Notes: a model not told the origin generated them from the letters alone. A stretch of DNA of 64,000 nucleotides from WVYX01 sp039592335 (GCA_039592335.1 JBDHBX010000015.1:62001-126000), one strand, 5' to 3'; shown: positions 38,796-47,932, numbered from the stretch's first letter. Numbers and translations are program-made.

Positions 38796-39011
38796 CTAGG
38801 CCCCACCCTCGTACTTGAACGAGACCTTCACCTTCGCCCGGTAAGCGCTGACCTTTCCATCCTTCAGTTGCACGTCCAGTTCCGAGATCTCGGCTACCCG
38901 AAGGTCGCGGAGCGACTCCCCCGCCCGAGCAACCGCAGCGGCCGCTGCCTTCTCCCAGGAGTCCGTGCTCGTCCCAACCAGCTCGATCACTTTGTACACG
39001 CTCTCAGCCAT
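38796..39011 (-). CDS. Dodecin-family flavin-binding protein
   Basis: 71 residues with GGAGGATG before the ATG. The sequence VYKVIELVGTSTDSWEKAAAAAV then SLRDLRVAEI and SAYRAKVKVSFKYE is the dodecin fold, a small beta-alpha-beta-beta protein that forms 12-mers and stores flavin or other cofactors. Single-gene transcript. Confidence 0.93.
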   Translation of the reverse strand: MAESVYKVIELVGTSTDSWEKAAAAAVARAGESLRDLRVAEISELDVQLKDGKVSAYRAKVKVSFKYEGGA

Positions 39012-39131
39012 CGTTCATCCTCCTCCGCTCTTCCGCCGAGCCAGCAGTCTGACCAGCAGCAGACTGCATTCTAGCGCCTGTCCTTTGGCATCGTGGACTA
39101 CTCGTCCATACGGCACTAGCGCGCGAAAGCA

Positions 39132-39161
39132 CCAGCGCCCGGCCACAGGGCCGGGCGCTGG
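39132..39161. repeat. Hairpin family A, copy 3
   Basis: A 13-bp perfect stem (CCAGCGCCCGGCC/GGCCGGGCGCTGG) that abuts the stop codon of the minus-strand gene at 39162-39383. Confidence 0.75.
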
Positions 39162-39383
39162 CTAGTGCAAGTCCCCCGGTCCGTCGCGCTGCCGACCCGA
39201 GCGTCGATCGCGACACTGTTCGCAGGTGCCCGCAAACAGTTTGAAGTAGCGATACCGGTAGCCGATCGGTAGATCGTCACAGGCACGCAGACCGGTTATT
39301 TCCTCCCCGCACCGTTCGCAGTAGGCCGGAACCACGTTGTCCGGCGCCTGCGTCTCAACTGGGAGGGGCATGGTACGTGGCAT
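39162..39383 (-). CDS. Small protein with CxxC pairs
   Basis: 73 residues, ATG with GGAGGCAGG before it. CERC (near 22) and CEQC (near 56) form a four-cysteine zinc ribbon separated by an aromatic-rich segment (YRYRYFKLFAGT). Probably a small metal-binding protein. Function unknown. Confidence 0.6.
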   Translation of the reverse strand: MPRTMPLPVETQAPDNVVPAYCERCGEEITGLRACDDLPIGYRYRYFKLFAGTCEQCRDRRSGRQRDGPGDLH

Positions 39384-39455
39384 GCCTGCCTCCTCGTCTC
39401 AAGGGCTCCGAGAACGTAAGCGCCGGTCCGGGAGATGGTAAGGGGAGCGGTGCCG

Positions 39456-39526
39456 AGGCCCGAAACCCGGCAACTTGTCGCACTGAACGCGGGATCGTGT
39501 CGTCCTTTGCCAGGTTGGAGTTGAGC
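39456..39526. repeat. Repeat family C, partial copy
   Basis: Contains GAAACCCGGCAACTTGTCGC, then ACGCGGGATCGTGTCGTCC and TTTGCCAGGTT, the centre of the C module with mutations. It lies between the gene ending at 39162-39383 (upstream side) and the next gene's 3' end. Confidence 0.6.
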
Positions 39527-39615
39527 AGTGGGGCCACCGTCACGATGTGACTGACCCCAGGCATGTGCCCGGGGTCAGCAATCAGTTGCGGGGCGTCCGC
39601 TCCCTCATCCCATCT

Positions 39616-40848
39616 CTATGGGTTCCTGGTCCACAGCACGGCGTGCTCCGCTTTGCCGGCCTTGGTCAAGCCGACGATCTGGCCGGCGCCATTGACCCCA
39701 AGGGCGCCGCCCTGGTCACCCTTGACCGAGCGGAGCTCCAGCTGCTCGACCGTGCCATTGTCGAATCGCCAGAGGACGGGCTCACCCGGGCCGGTGGAAC
39801 GGTCTTGCCCAACCACCTCCCACACGGGCGACCCTCCGCTCACAGGCTGCACTGCGTTGACGTCCGCGGCGTACGCTGAACGGGCGAGTTCGGTCTCCGC
39901 CACGGAGCTGCAATCGCCCGGATTCATCTCCCACACGACAGCCACTAGTACGCCGCTAGGCATGCCCATGTAGCCGGCGATTCTAACGTTCCCATCGGTG
40001 TTCTCGCTCACAGCGAACGCGCTGCTGATGCGCCCGTAAGACGGATCCCACTCATGCAGGTTGCACGGGGACGTGGTCCCGTCAATGTCAATCTTCCACA
40101 GAACGGCGTAGTTCACCCAGCGCGTGCCATCAGCGGGGTCACGAATCGTCTTGTTGCCGACCGCTATTCCACCGTCCTCGGTTATGTCGTAGGCCCGGCT
40201 CCCGTCCCAGGACGCATCATGTAGGGGTGTCGCGGAGTATGCGTCTCCGTCCCGGGTCCAGAGCGTGGCGGCGAAGTACTGGACATCCGTCGCCTCACTC
40301 CACCCCACGATCTGCCTATCGTAATTGACGGCGGACGCCTCGCCGTATGTGCCCCCCTCAGCTAGCGTCGGGAGCATGTGATGCGACCAGTTGTCGCTGC
40401 CGTCCCACCACACAGGCGTGCTTGATTCCCCGCTCCCAGCCGTGCCCACGGCGATCGTGCCATCGTTCTTGATTCCGTAGGCGTGGCTCTCGGTATACCC
40501 ACCAAGCTCAAGCGGATCGCCGATCGCGGCGCCCCCGCTCACGGTCCACAGCGTCGCCACATGGGGGGCGTCGGGGTCGCTCCGGCTTGAGCCCACCACG
40601 AATACATCTCCCTCTACCTTCTCGCTTATGTCGCTGGCGACGCTCGAGCTGTTCTTGCCACCCGTGAGCGTCCCGAGGTCGAGGACCGTGTACTGACCGC
40701 CGCCGTCACCGCCGCTCTTGCACTCCGGCCAGGGCTCGCAGGGCTTCTTCTTCGCGAACTGAGGATCGTCAGTCGGCCGAGGGGGGCCCTGGTCCTGACA
40801 CGCGGCAAGCGCGAAGGCCACCAGCAGAAATGGAATGATGCGCTTCAT
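39616..40848 (-). CDS. Secreted HAF-repeat lipoprotein
   Basis: 410 residues. A lipoprotein signal (IIPFLLVAFALAAC) is followed by a linker with PQFAKKKP and about seven HAF-type repeats of about 45 residues, recognisable by IGxGxSxxxxA-like blocks such as SHAYGIKNDGTIAVGTAG and SAFAVSENTDGNVRIAGY. HAF repeat proteins are exported and of unknown function, common in soil bacteria. It is outer-membrane or extracellular. Confidence 0.8.
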   Translation of the reverse strand: MKRIIPFLLVAFALAACQDQGPPRPTDDPQFAKKKPCEPWPECKSGGDGGGQYTVLDLGTLTGGKNSSSVASDISEKVEGDVFVVGSSRSDPDAPHVATLWTVSGGAAIGDPLELGGYTESHAYGIKNDGTIAVGTAGSGESSTPVWWDGSDNWSHHMLPTLAEGGTYGEASAVNYDRQIVGWSEATDVQYFAATLWTRDGDAYSATPLHDASWDGSRAYDITEDGGIAVGNKTIRDPADGTRWVNYAVLWKIDIDGTTSPCNLHEWDPSYGRISSAFAVSENTDGNVRIAGYMGMPSGVLVAVVWEMNPGDCSSVAETELARSAYAADVNAVQPVSGGSPVWEVVGQDRSTGPGEPVLWRFDNGTVEQLELRSVKGDQGGALGVNGAGQIVGLTKAGKAEHAVLWTRNP

Positions 40849-40919
40849 TGGAGTAATCCCTCCGAGTCAGGAAACGGTGAACAGTTTCCCATCGGTGGTC
40901 CTTGGTCTCGTCCGTCGGT

Positions 40920-41000
40920 GGGGCGTCCAGGTTGGAGGGCGCTCGCGCTGGCGAGGCGGGGCCTTCAGGCCATCGGCGGTTCGATGGATGCGGCTAATAT
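40920..41000. repeat. Repeat family B, full copy
   Basis: From GGGCGTCCAGG through GGAGGGCG and GCTCGCGCTGGC to GGCCATCGGCGGTTCGATG and GGCTAAT, about 75 bases upstream of the HAF gene start. It is in the usual place for the family. Confidence 0.75.
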
Positions 41001-41049
41001 GTTGCCAGAAACATAGGTCGCAAGGGCGAAATTGAAGCGGGTTTGTTCA

Positions 41050-41100
41050 GCTTAACGGCCCGGATGCGACAGCGCCCGGCGCGCGAGGCCGGGCGCTCGT
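41050..41100. repeat. Hairpin family A, copy 4, with adjacent GCTTAAC
   Basis: GCTTAAC (41050-41056), which fits the attC RYYYAAC consensus, is followed after 12 bases by an AGCGCCCGGC/GCCGGGCGCT hairpin (41071-41097) inside a GAC/GTC extension. It lies between divergent genes, so a terminator role alone does not explain it. Confidence 0.65.
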
Positions 41101-41293
41101 CAATCTCCACAACGTGACCCGTTCGATCCAGCTGCTCCTCCTCCACTTGGGGGCGCTCCGCATCTGAGGAGCCCATCCCGCCGCGCCTCGGGGGGCGAAA
41201 GCCGCGGGGTCTTGCGGTGAGGCGGGGGGGTCGCAGAATAGACAGGGCCCAAGTCCGAGGCACGAGGGGCGTCTTCGCACGAGAGGAAGTATC

Positions 41294-42376
41294 ATGTCTC
41301 GCTTCATTCGATTGCTGATCATGGTGGTGACGCTGCCGCTCACCCACCTCGCGGCCCAGGTGCCGCCGACCGAGCAAGGGCAGACGAGGGATCCCGAGCC
41401 CCTCTTCGCGTCCAACGACCTGCTGGTCATGACCCTCGAGGCACGGCTCAAGACGACCCTCGACGAACGCGGAGAGGACCGCGAGTACCACCCCGCCATC
41501 CTCCGCTACGAGGATCCTGAGTCCGGGCCGGTGAGCCTGAACGTCAGGGTCCGGGTGCGGGGGAACTTCCGGGCGCAAAGCAGGAACTGCCGCTTCCCAC
41601 CCCTCCGGGTGGACATGAGGAAGGCGCAGACTGAGCAGACGGTGTTCGCGGGGCAGGGTAGGCTTCGGCTCGTCACGCACTGCCAGGATCGGGGTGGAGA
41701 CCGCACCCGGTACGTGCTGCAGGAGTACCTCGCGTATCGTGTGTACAACCTGCTCACCGAGTTGAGCGTGCGGGTGCGCCTGGCGCGGATCACCTACGTG
41801 GACACCGAAACGGACCAGGAGCCCTTCACCCGCTACGCTTTCTTCCTGGAGGACTACCGCGAAACAGCGGCCCGTAACGGATGGCAGTTGCTAGAGGTGC
41901 CGCAAATGCCCCCCAATCAGATCGATCCCCAGCAGCTCGCTCTGTTCGAGGTATTCCAGTTCATGATCGCGAACACCGATTGGTCGGTGGCCCACAAGGA
42001 GCCGGACGAAGATTACTGCTGCCACAATGCGGTCATGGTGGGGACGATGATCGGGCCCGTGTTTCCGGTGCCGTTCGATTTCGATTGGGCCGGTGTCGTC
42101 GATGCTCGCTACGCGATGCCGGACGCCCGTCTGAATATTCGCTCAGTGCGCCAGCGCAAGTTCTGGGGTATCTGCAAGCCGCGGGTGGTGGTGGAGGGTG
42201 TGTTCCCCCGGTTCACCGAGAAGCGGGAGGACATCTACGATCTCTACCGCACCCAAGAAGGGCTGGAAGAGGACCAGGTACGGAAAACCATCGACTACTA
42301 CGACGACTTCTACTCCATCATCCATGACGGCCGGCAGCAAGAGCGTGAGATCTTTGCAGAGTGCCGCGGGCACTAG
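41294..42376 (+). CDS. CotH-like secreted protein (kinase-like fold)
   Basis: 360 residues, ATG with GAGGAAG 5 bases upstream and a signal peptide (LLIMVVTLPLTHLAAQ). A CotH-type core is present: YHPAIL and VRVRVRGNFR, a lysine/arginine-rich basic strand, FQFMIANTDWSV (catalytic Asp region), HNAVMV, and PVPFDFDWAG (metal Asp). CotH proteins are secreted or envelope kinases in other bacteria; ATP binding is inferred from the fold pattern only. Single-gene unit. Confidence 0.7.
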   Translation: MSRFIRLLIMVVTLPLTHLAAQVPPTEQGQTRDPEPLFASNDLLVMTLEARLKTTLDERGEDREYHPAILRYEDPESGPVSLNVRVRVRGNFRAQSRNCRFPPLRVDMRKAQTEQTVFAGQGRLRLVTHCQDRGGDRTRYVLQEYLAYRVYNLLTELSVRVRLARITYVDTETDQEPFTRYAFFLEDYRETAARNGWQLLEVPQMPPNQIDPQQLALFEVFQFMIANTDWSVAHKEPDEDYCCHNAVMVGTMIGPVFPVPFDFDWAGVVDARYAMPDARLNIRSVRQRKFWGICKPRVVVEGVFPRFTEKREDIYDLYRTQEGLEEDQVRKTIDYYDDFYSIIHDGRQQEREIFAECRGH

Positions 42377-42424
42377 GGACGGAACGACCGGTGCTGCCAC
42401 AAGTGCGTGAGCGGGCTTCCGCCC

Positions 42425-44296
42425 TCACGACTTCAGAACGAGTCTGAATGACGACCAGTCGATCTCAATCCTCTCTTTCAACTCCTCGCGTACGCCGATG
42501 TACAGCCGATCGCCGTAGCGGGAAAGGCGCTTCAGCATGCGCTGCAAGTGGCGACGTTGCGCTGCGTGGAGCTCCTCGATGTGGAGGGTGACGGAGGACG
42601 TCGTGTCTGCGAGCACGCTTTCAAGGTGGCGCCCGGCACGCACGAAGAACCGTCGATCAAGCCCCGCCTTCATGGAGAGCGACAGGTTTGCGCCCGCGTT
42701 CATCACCTCATCGACGGATACCTTCAAAGCCCCCCGGCGGACGTAGCGCCGAAACATCTTCTCGATCGACCTGAAGTAACTCTCCTGCAGCAGGCTTACC
42801 CTGCCAGCCGTCACGGCAAAGTGCCGGTCGACATAATCCCGCATCGCCAACCCAACCACCCAATCCTGCACCACGAGCGGAATCAGTCTCGGCCGCGAGA
42901 ACGGAATCGATCGACAGAAATGAAAGAACCGCGCGATCCCACCCCGCATCAGTCCGTGGGTAATGATTTTACCCAGCATCTGTAGCCGCTCCGCCCACGA
43001 CCAGTCACGCCCTGCAAGTGGGTTTGTGAGATAACGGATCTTGTTCTTGATGCGACCTGCAATGTTGTCATATCGAACCAGCCGGCGTAGCAGCGTCCGG
43101 TATCCTCCAACCAACTCGTCATAGCCCATCCGCTTGGGAACGATGTTCGTGGCAAGCCGGGTATTCTCTGCATCGGTCGCGCCGACAATCAGCCTTCCCT
43201 CTTTTTGGAGACGCTCATAAAGCGGTGTCTTAGGCAGCGCAGTCAGGAGTCCGAGCATCGCCGTTTGGATTCCTGATTGCATGATGAACTGATACTGTCT
43301 GTCGAACGTGGCGATCGTGTCATTGTCGAAACCGACGATAAACCCAGCAAGAACGTCGATGCCATGGGAGTAGATGTGCCGCACTGATGACAGCATGTCC
43401 CGCCGCGTATTCTGATACTTCTTCGCTTCCCTCAAGCTCTCCTCATCGGGCGATTCGATGCCGATGAACACCCACGCGAAATGAGCTTGGCGAAATAACT
43501 CGAGCAGGTCATCGTCATGTGCCAGGTTGATGGAGGCCTCGGTCCCGAAGCGGAACCGATAATCATGGTCGCGCTGGTAATCCCTGAGAAACCCCAGAAG
43601 TTCTTTGGCGGCTGCCTTGTTCCCTATGAAGTTGTCGTCGACGAAGAAGGCGTTGCGTACGTTGAGCGTTCTCAGCAGGTCCAACTCCTTGCCCACCTGT
43701 TCAACAGACTTGGTGCGGGGCCGTCGGCCGAACATGACGATGATGTCACAGAATTCGCAGCGGAAAGGACAACCGCGCGAAAACTGCAGGCTCACCGTTT
43801 GGTACTTGTTTAGGTCCAGGAGATCGAAGCGGGGGACCGGAGAATCTATTAGGGAGACAGTGCCGCTCTCATGGTACAGCTGTTTGGGCTCGCCCGATTC
43901 GACATCCCTGCAGAACTCCCTCCACGCGTACTCGGCTTCACCCGCGACAACGGTGTCTGCCAGTGGAGCGTATAACTCCGGGCAGAGCGAGGCGTAGCTA
44001 CCTCCGGCGACGACGTAGAACCCCTTGTTCCTATAGTAGGTCAGTAATTCCCTCTGTCGCGCGAACTGAACCCCCATTCCGCAGATCCCGATGATATCTG
44101 CCCGTGGTTCCAACGGGATGGACTCAATGTTCTCATCAACGATTGAAACCTCCCAACCATCCGGGCACAGAGCTGCCAGAGTAGCCAGTCCCAGAGGCGG
44201 ATTGACGGCCAGCTTATCGGGCAAGACCACGTCAACAGCCCACTTGAGGCTCCAGAAACTCTCAGGGGACCTTGGATTGATGAGCAGTAGCCTCAC
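42425..44296 (-). CDS. B12-binding-domain radical SAM protein with DUF4070-like C-terminus
   Basis: The GTG at 44296 is chosen because it leads straight into the family opening VRLLLINPRSPESFW; a GTG at 44353 would add 19 residues. Domains: B12-binding-like Rossmann fold (residues 1-140), radical SAM with CPFRCEFCD (4Fe-4S cysteines) near 190, IGIESPDEESLREAKKYQN, and a DUF4070-like tail from about 400. Such proteins do radical chemistry on lipids or natural products (methylation or C-C rearrangement). The substrate is unknown; the cobalamin fold may be degenerate. Confidence 0.88.
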   Translation of the reverse strand: MRLLLINPRSPESFWSLKWAVDVVLPDKLAVNPPLGLATLAALCPDGWEVSIVDENIESIPLEPRADIIGICGMGVQFARQRELLTYYRNKGFYVVAGGSYASLCPELYAPLADTVVAGEAEYAWREFCRDVESGEPKQLYHESGTVSLIDSPVPRFDLLDLNKYQTVSLQFSRGCPFRCEFCDIIVMFGRRPRTKSVEQVGKELDLLRTLNVRNAFFVDDNFIGNKAAAKELLGFLRDYQRDHDYRFRFGTEASINLAHDDDLLELFRQAHFAWVFIGIESPDEESLREAKKYQNTRRDMLSSVRHIYSHGIDVLAGFIVGFDNDTIATFDRQYQFIMQSGIQTAMLGLLTALPKTPLYERLQKEGRLIVGATDAENTRLATNIVPKRMGYDELVGGYRTLLRRLVRYDNIAGRIKNKIRYLTNPLAGRDWSWAERLQMLGKIITHGLMRGGIARFFHFCRSIPFSRPRLIPLVVQDWVVGLAMRDYVDRHFAVTAGRVSLLQESYFRSIEKMFRRYVRRGALKVSVDEVMNAGANLSLSMKAGLDRRFFVRAGRHLESVLADTTSSVTLHIEELHAAQRRHLQRMLKRLSRYGDRLYIGVREELKERIEIDWSSFRLVLKS

Positions 44297-44671
44297 GGGC
44301 TCATTGCCTCGTTCGAGTACACGCAGGTGAGCCAACCACCGTCGGGGGAGCACCGAGAGACGAATCTAAAGGTCGCGAATATGGGGCCGGCGCGGCGATC
44401 AATGCGCCCCCGGATGGACAGTATAGGCGGGCGGGTCACGGGGAAGCAAGGCTGTAGCTCCCTTTCCCGGGTTCCAGAAACAGAATGCCGCGCAAACGGT
44501 GTGGGGGTCTTTGAGAAGAGGCACCGGCATCGACACGCTGGCCGCTGGCGGTCATTTGCGTAGGTTGTAGGTGAACACGATTCAAGTCTTGCGACAGTCA
44601 CGGTCCTGCGTGGTGCACAGTGAAGGGCCAAACTGCACTTCTCTCGAAACCAGCAGTCTGGGGGGCAAGTG
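44297..44671. other. Intergenic gap between divergent genes
   Basis: A 375-base gap between the radical SAM gene and the beta-lactamase-like gene. Only a TGTAGGTTGTAGG-type repeat and a GGGGGCAAGTG ribosome site next to the downstream start were noted. No repeat family member, terminator or gene seen. Confidence 0.35.
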
Positions 44672-46495
44672 ATGCGAATCAGGAGTGAGCTGGTGCGACG
44701 GGCGTTCGTTTTCGTTCTGGCCCTCGGTGCCGTTCTCGCGGTGCCCAGAGCGAGCCGCGGGCAAGCTGCGGGTGATCGCGTTCCTAGCGATGGTTGGATG
44801 CGCTACGCGGACGTCGAGCAGGCCGGTTTCGACGTCGCAAAGCTCGCGGCGGCACAGCAGACGTGGGAAGGTCTTCCGTCCTCGGCGTTCATGGTGATCG
44901 CCGACGGTGCGGTTGTCGCTGCCTGGGGCGAAGTTGAACGACGTTTCATGTGTCATTCGGTACGGAAGAGCTTCCTCTCCGCGCTCTATGGGATCTACTG
45001 GGGCCGCGGAGAGATCGAGCTCAACAAGACCCTGGCCGATCTCGGCATTGACGACGAGCCAGATTCGCTCTTGCAAACCGAGACACGGGCGCGCATCCTC
45101 GATCTCCTCAAGGCGCGCTCCGGGGTCTTTCATCCCGCAGCCTACGCAGGTCGGACGGATTCGCGGCCACGAGGGAGCGAAGGTCCGGGCCGCTACTTCG
45201 CCTACAACAACTGGGACTTCAACACCCTGGCTGCGATCCTGGAACAGGAGACGGGAGCTCGGGTCTTCGACGCCTTCGACCAGTACTTCGGAGGCCCGCT
45301 TCAAATGGAGGACTGGCGCGTATCGGACGGCTACTATCACTACGAACGCGAGAAGTCGAAATACCCCGCCTATCCCTTCCGGATGTCGGCGCGCGACGCC
45401 GCTCGCTTCGGGTTGCTGTTCGCCCGCAATGGGATGTGGCGCGACGAGCAGATACTCTCCGAACAATGGGTTCGCCGTAGCTCTGCCCTCTACTCGATCG
45501 ACAGCGACATCATGGGATACGGCTTCATGTGGTGGGTGCTGCGCGAGCCCCGATTCACCCGTCACGGTATGTTTGCCGCGCTCGGTGTCGGCAACCAAAT
45601 GATAGCTGTGTTGCCCAAGACCGACTTGGTGATCGTGAATCGCGCCAACACCTACCAGGGCGAGGGGACACCGATGCCGGCGTTGCTCGACCTCATCGAG
45701 CAGGTCCTCGAGGCACGGACGGGCAGTCCGGTCGCAGACCCGCAGCTCGCTCCGCTCGAGGTCGGCTCCGACCCGAAGGTCACCCAGGTGTCGGGCGACC
45801 GCCTCGAGGAGTTCGTCGGCGAGTGGGATTATCCTCCGTCACCCCTTGGGGTGCCCTCACTCACGAAGGTCCGGATCACTGCGGGTGAAGGCCACGTCGT
45901 GAGCTTCATTCCAATCGCAGGCACCTTCAAGCTCTATCTCCAGGATGACGGCTCGCTGCACCAGGAAGACAGTCACCGCCGCTACGTGCCGGTCCGGGAC
46001 AGTGCCGGTTCCTTCGCAGGGATCGCAGATGTGAGGTCCATGGCGGCGGCCGCGGTCATTGCCGCAGCCGACGGGCGGACCGATCGTGTCGCATACCTTC
46101 TGGCGACAGTAGAAGGTGATGAAAGCGTGCGGGTCGGAGTCGCAAGAGCGGTTGTCACCCTCTTGGGCGGCGATCGGCAATCGGCGGAGCGCGGAGTTCG
46201 GGAGCTAGCGGAGCACGCCGAACCAGCTCGGGTCGAAGCGGAGGTCAACGCCGTGGGATACGCGCTGCTGAGGACTCAGAAAGCGGAACAGGCCCTGGCA
46301 GTCTTCGAGCTCAACACCCGCGTCTTCCCAGAGGCGTTCAACACGTGGGACAGCCTCGGCGAAGCGCACATGATTCTCGGCCACGACGATGAGGCGATCC
46401 GTTCTTACGAGCGGTCCCTGGAGCTCAACCCAGACAACACGAACGCGACAGCGATGATCGCCCGGATCCGAGAGGGCGCAAGGCCGCCAAACTAG
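44672..46495 (+). CDS. Beta-lactamase-like serine hydrolase fused to TPR
   Basis: 607 residues. ATG at 44672 after GGGGG; signal peptide (FVFVLALGAVLAVPRAS) then the class C / serine hydrolase motifs: Ser-x-x-Lys at HSVRK (Ser96), YNN near 177, and a downstream RHG. The last 200 residues contain TPR-like pairs (EQALAVFELNTRVFPEAFN, DEAIRSYERSLELNPDN). An exported hydrolase of the esterase/beta-lactamase family with a protein-binding tail; substrate unknown. Its stop codon abuts the attC-like repeat. Confidence 0.85.
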   Translation: MRIRSELVRRAFVFVLALGAVLAVPRASRGQAAGDRVPSDGWMRYADVEQAGFDVAKLAAAQQTWEGLPSSAFMVIADGAVVAAWGEVERRFMCHSVRKSFLSALYGIYWGRGEIELNKTLADLGIDDEPDSLLQTETRARILDLLKARSGVFHPAAYAGRTDSRPRGSEGPGRYFAYNNWDFNTLAAILEQETGARVFDAFDQYFGGPLQMEDWRVSDGYYHYEREKSKYPAYPFRMSARDAARFGLLFARNGMWRDEQILSEQWVRRSSALYSIDSDIMGYGFMWWVLREPRFTRHGMFAALGVGNQMIAVLPKTDLVIVNRANTYQGEGTPMPALLDLIEQVLEARTGSPVADPQLAPLEVGSDPKVTQVSGDRLEEFVGEWDYPPSPLGVPSLTKVRITAGEGHVVSFIPIAGTFKLYLQDDGSLHQEDSHRRYVPVRDSAGSFAGIADVRSMAAAAVIAAADGRTDRVAYLLATVEGDESVRVGVARAVVTLLGGDRQSAERGVRELAEHAEPARVEAEVNAVGYALLRTQKAEQALAVFELNTRVFPEAFNTWDSLGEAHMILGHDDEAIRSYERSLELNPDNTNATAMIARIREGARPPN

Positions 46496-46630
46496 TGCGT
46501 GACGGCGCACACAGATGTCGTGCTTTGTCGTGCTACGTCGGGAGACAACAGCGCCCGGCGCGGGGCCGGGCGCTGCAGGAGCTTCCTAGAGCCGGTCCGC
46601 GCCACCCGCAGGTGCATGCGCTTGTTAGGC
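46486..46630. other. attC-like element between convergent genes
   Basis: The ends are an imperfect inverted repeat: GCCAAACTAGTGCGTG (ending the serine hydrolase gene) against the reverse of GTTAGGC preceded by CATGCGCTT; about 13 of the first 16 bases pair. Inside lie a CGCACACAGATGTCGTGC block from family C and hairpin A copy 5. The heptamers (GCCAAAC, GTTAGGC) fit the attC R sites with one mismatch. Length 145 bases. Confidence 0.5.
46549..46575. repeat. Hairpin family A, copy 5
   Basis: CAGCGCCCGGC/GCCGGGCGCTG, 11-bp perfect stem, inside the attC-like element. Confidence 0.75.
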
Positions 46631-46636
46631 CTAGGC

Positions 46637-46825
46637 TCACTCGGTGCGTCGGCGAATGAAGATCGTGATCGCCGAGGAGAGGAGCCAGAACCCTCCTCCG
46701 ATGCCCATGACCCCATACTCAGCCGGTGTACCACCGCTGAAGAACTTGACGAAGCCCATCGCCATGCCGAACAGTCCACCAAGGAAGAAGACCCATACCA
46801 GAATGCTGAGAAGGTTCTTATCCAC
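46637..46825 (-). CDS. Small membrane protein
   Basis: 62 residues, ATG with GGAGGAG 8 bases upstream. Two hydrophobic segments (LVWVFFLGGLFGMAMGFV and YGVMGIGGGFWLLSSAITIF) suggest a helical hairpin in the inner membrane. Its 3' stop is followed by GCCTAAC and its 5' side, near 46904, by a GTTAGGC in gene orientation, the bounding order expected for an integron cassette. Function unknown. Confidence 0.6.
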   Translation of the reverse strand: MDKNLLSILVWVFFLGGLFGMAMGFVKFFSGGTPAEYGVMGIGGGFWLLSSAITIFIRRRTE

Positions 46826-46935
46826 GACTCCTCCTTTGCTGAATGACTCGCAATCCGCCTGTCTGCAAGACCCTGATTCCGCACCACCTGACTGGCGCTC
46901 GCCAGCGGCCTAACCGCGAGCCCTACGTTCTGCGT

Positions 46936-47310
46936 TCACCAGAGCGAGTTGATGATCGGGGCCGCCGGCGCTCCCATGACTGTGCACTTCTCCATCCACT
47001 TAACCACGTCTGGAAATTCCTGCCAACTTGATTCCGCCTGCTGCATGTGGTCGGCCACACCCGCCTCGGTCTCGTATATCTCGCTCAAGATGAAACAGGT
47101 GTTCCCGGTCGGGGCAGAGTTGGGATCCATGGGGTTGGACAGTTGCGGCGCCTTGGACACGTTGTAGCTCAGAAGAGCTTTATCCCCGTCGCGGTGATGC
47201 GTAGCCTCCATCCAAGGAGCGTGGGTCTTGAAAAGGCGGTCACCCTCCTCCGCTTGGTCCGGCGGCGCAACGATGAGGAGTAGGAGCTGAGTCTTGCCCT
47301 TGTGTGCCAT
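46936..47310 (-). CDS. Dimeric alpha-beta barrel-like protein
   Basis: 124 residues. The ATG at 47310 follows GGAGA. The sequence KTQLLLLIVAPPDQAEEGDRLFKTH then ALLSYNVSKAPQL and EIYETEAGVADHMQQAESSWQEFPDVVKWMEK fits an ABM/EthD-type barrel, a small stress or degradation enzyme family. No catalytic residues recognised. It is bounded downstream by the GTTAGGC heptamer near 46904. Confidence 0.6.
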   Translation of the reverse strand: MAHKGKTQLLLLIVAPPDQAEEGDRLFKTHAPWMEATHHRDGDKALLSYNVSKAPQLSNPMDPNSAPTGNTCFILSEIYETEAGVADHMQQAESSWQEFPDVVKWMEKCTVMGAPAAPIINSLW

Positions 47311-47388
47311 GGTACGTCTCCTTGTCTTGTTCGTTGGTGATGCAACCACCGCCGTCCATCTAAGGAAGTCGCACTTTACGCCGCGACT

Positions 47389-47844
47389 CTAGAACAGCGC
47401 TGAGAAGTGATGATTCGCGAGAAGCCACTTGCCATTGATCTTCACGATCGTCGTGCTCTCGCGACCACTTTGGGTTTCTGCTACGCCATCTTTCGAAACG
47501 GTGGTGAAAACGAAGTAGGCGTTACACAGAACGGTATCGCCGTTGTAAATGCGACACTTGGGATGCCGCTGCTCGTAGGCAGCCGACGCAAACGAGTCAA
47601 GGCCGTGCAGAAACGCCATCCAGCTTGCCTTTCCCACGAAACGAAGGGGCGTATAAACGCCAGTGAACGCCTCAAAGTCGTCCGCAACCAGCTGCTCGTA
47701 GGCCGTATAGTCCCGCGCATTGAACGTCGCAATCGCCTGCTCCAAGACGGAAAATGCCTCATCGGTGTCTGAAACCTGTGCGGACGATGCGCTGGCAAAT
47801 AGGGATGCGACGACGAACAGAAACGAGAGCGTGAAGGTCCTCAT
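47389..47844 (-). CDS. Secreted NTF2-like / DUF4440 protein
   Basis: 151 residues. A signal peptide (TLSFLFVVASLFASASSAQ) precedes the NTF2-like cone fold: DTDEAFSVLEQAIATFNARD, VADDFEAFTGVYTPL, CRIYNGDTVLCNAYFVFTTV, STTIVKINGKWLLANHHFS. Secreted SnoaL/DUF4440-type proteins bind small molecules or are enzyme-like; the ligand is unknown. Confidence 0.82.
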   Translation of the reverse strand: MRTFTLSFLFVVASLFASASSAQVSDTDEAFSVLEQAIATFNARDYTAYEQLVADDFEAFTGVYTPLRFVGKASWMAFLHGLDSFASAAYEQRHPKCRIYNGDTVLCNAYFVFTTVSKDGVAETQSGRESTTIVKINGKWLLANHHFSALF

Positions 47845-47880
47845 GAGACAACTCCTCCTTGTGAGATCACGTTGAGGTAG

Positions 47881-47907
47881 CGCGGGCCGGCCCGCGGCCG
47901 GGCGCTG
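47881..47907. repeat. Hairpin family A, copy 6 (degenerate)
   Basis: CGCGGGCC-GGCCCGCG, then GCCGGGCGCTGG, a partly rearranged hairpin core 36 bases upstream of the NTF2-like gene start. Confidence 0.5.
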
Positions 47908-47932
47908 GGTTGGGCGGCCGCACGAGGCGCCG

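Noticed and set aside
39616..40848. RCC1-like reading of the HAF gene
   Set aside because: The repeats lack the GxxYCWG pattern seen in the RCC1 gene at 61605; the repeat phrases fit HAF better.
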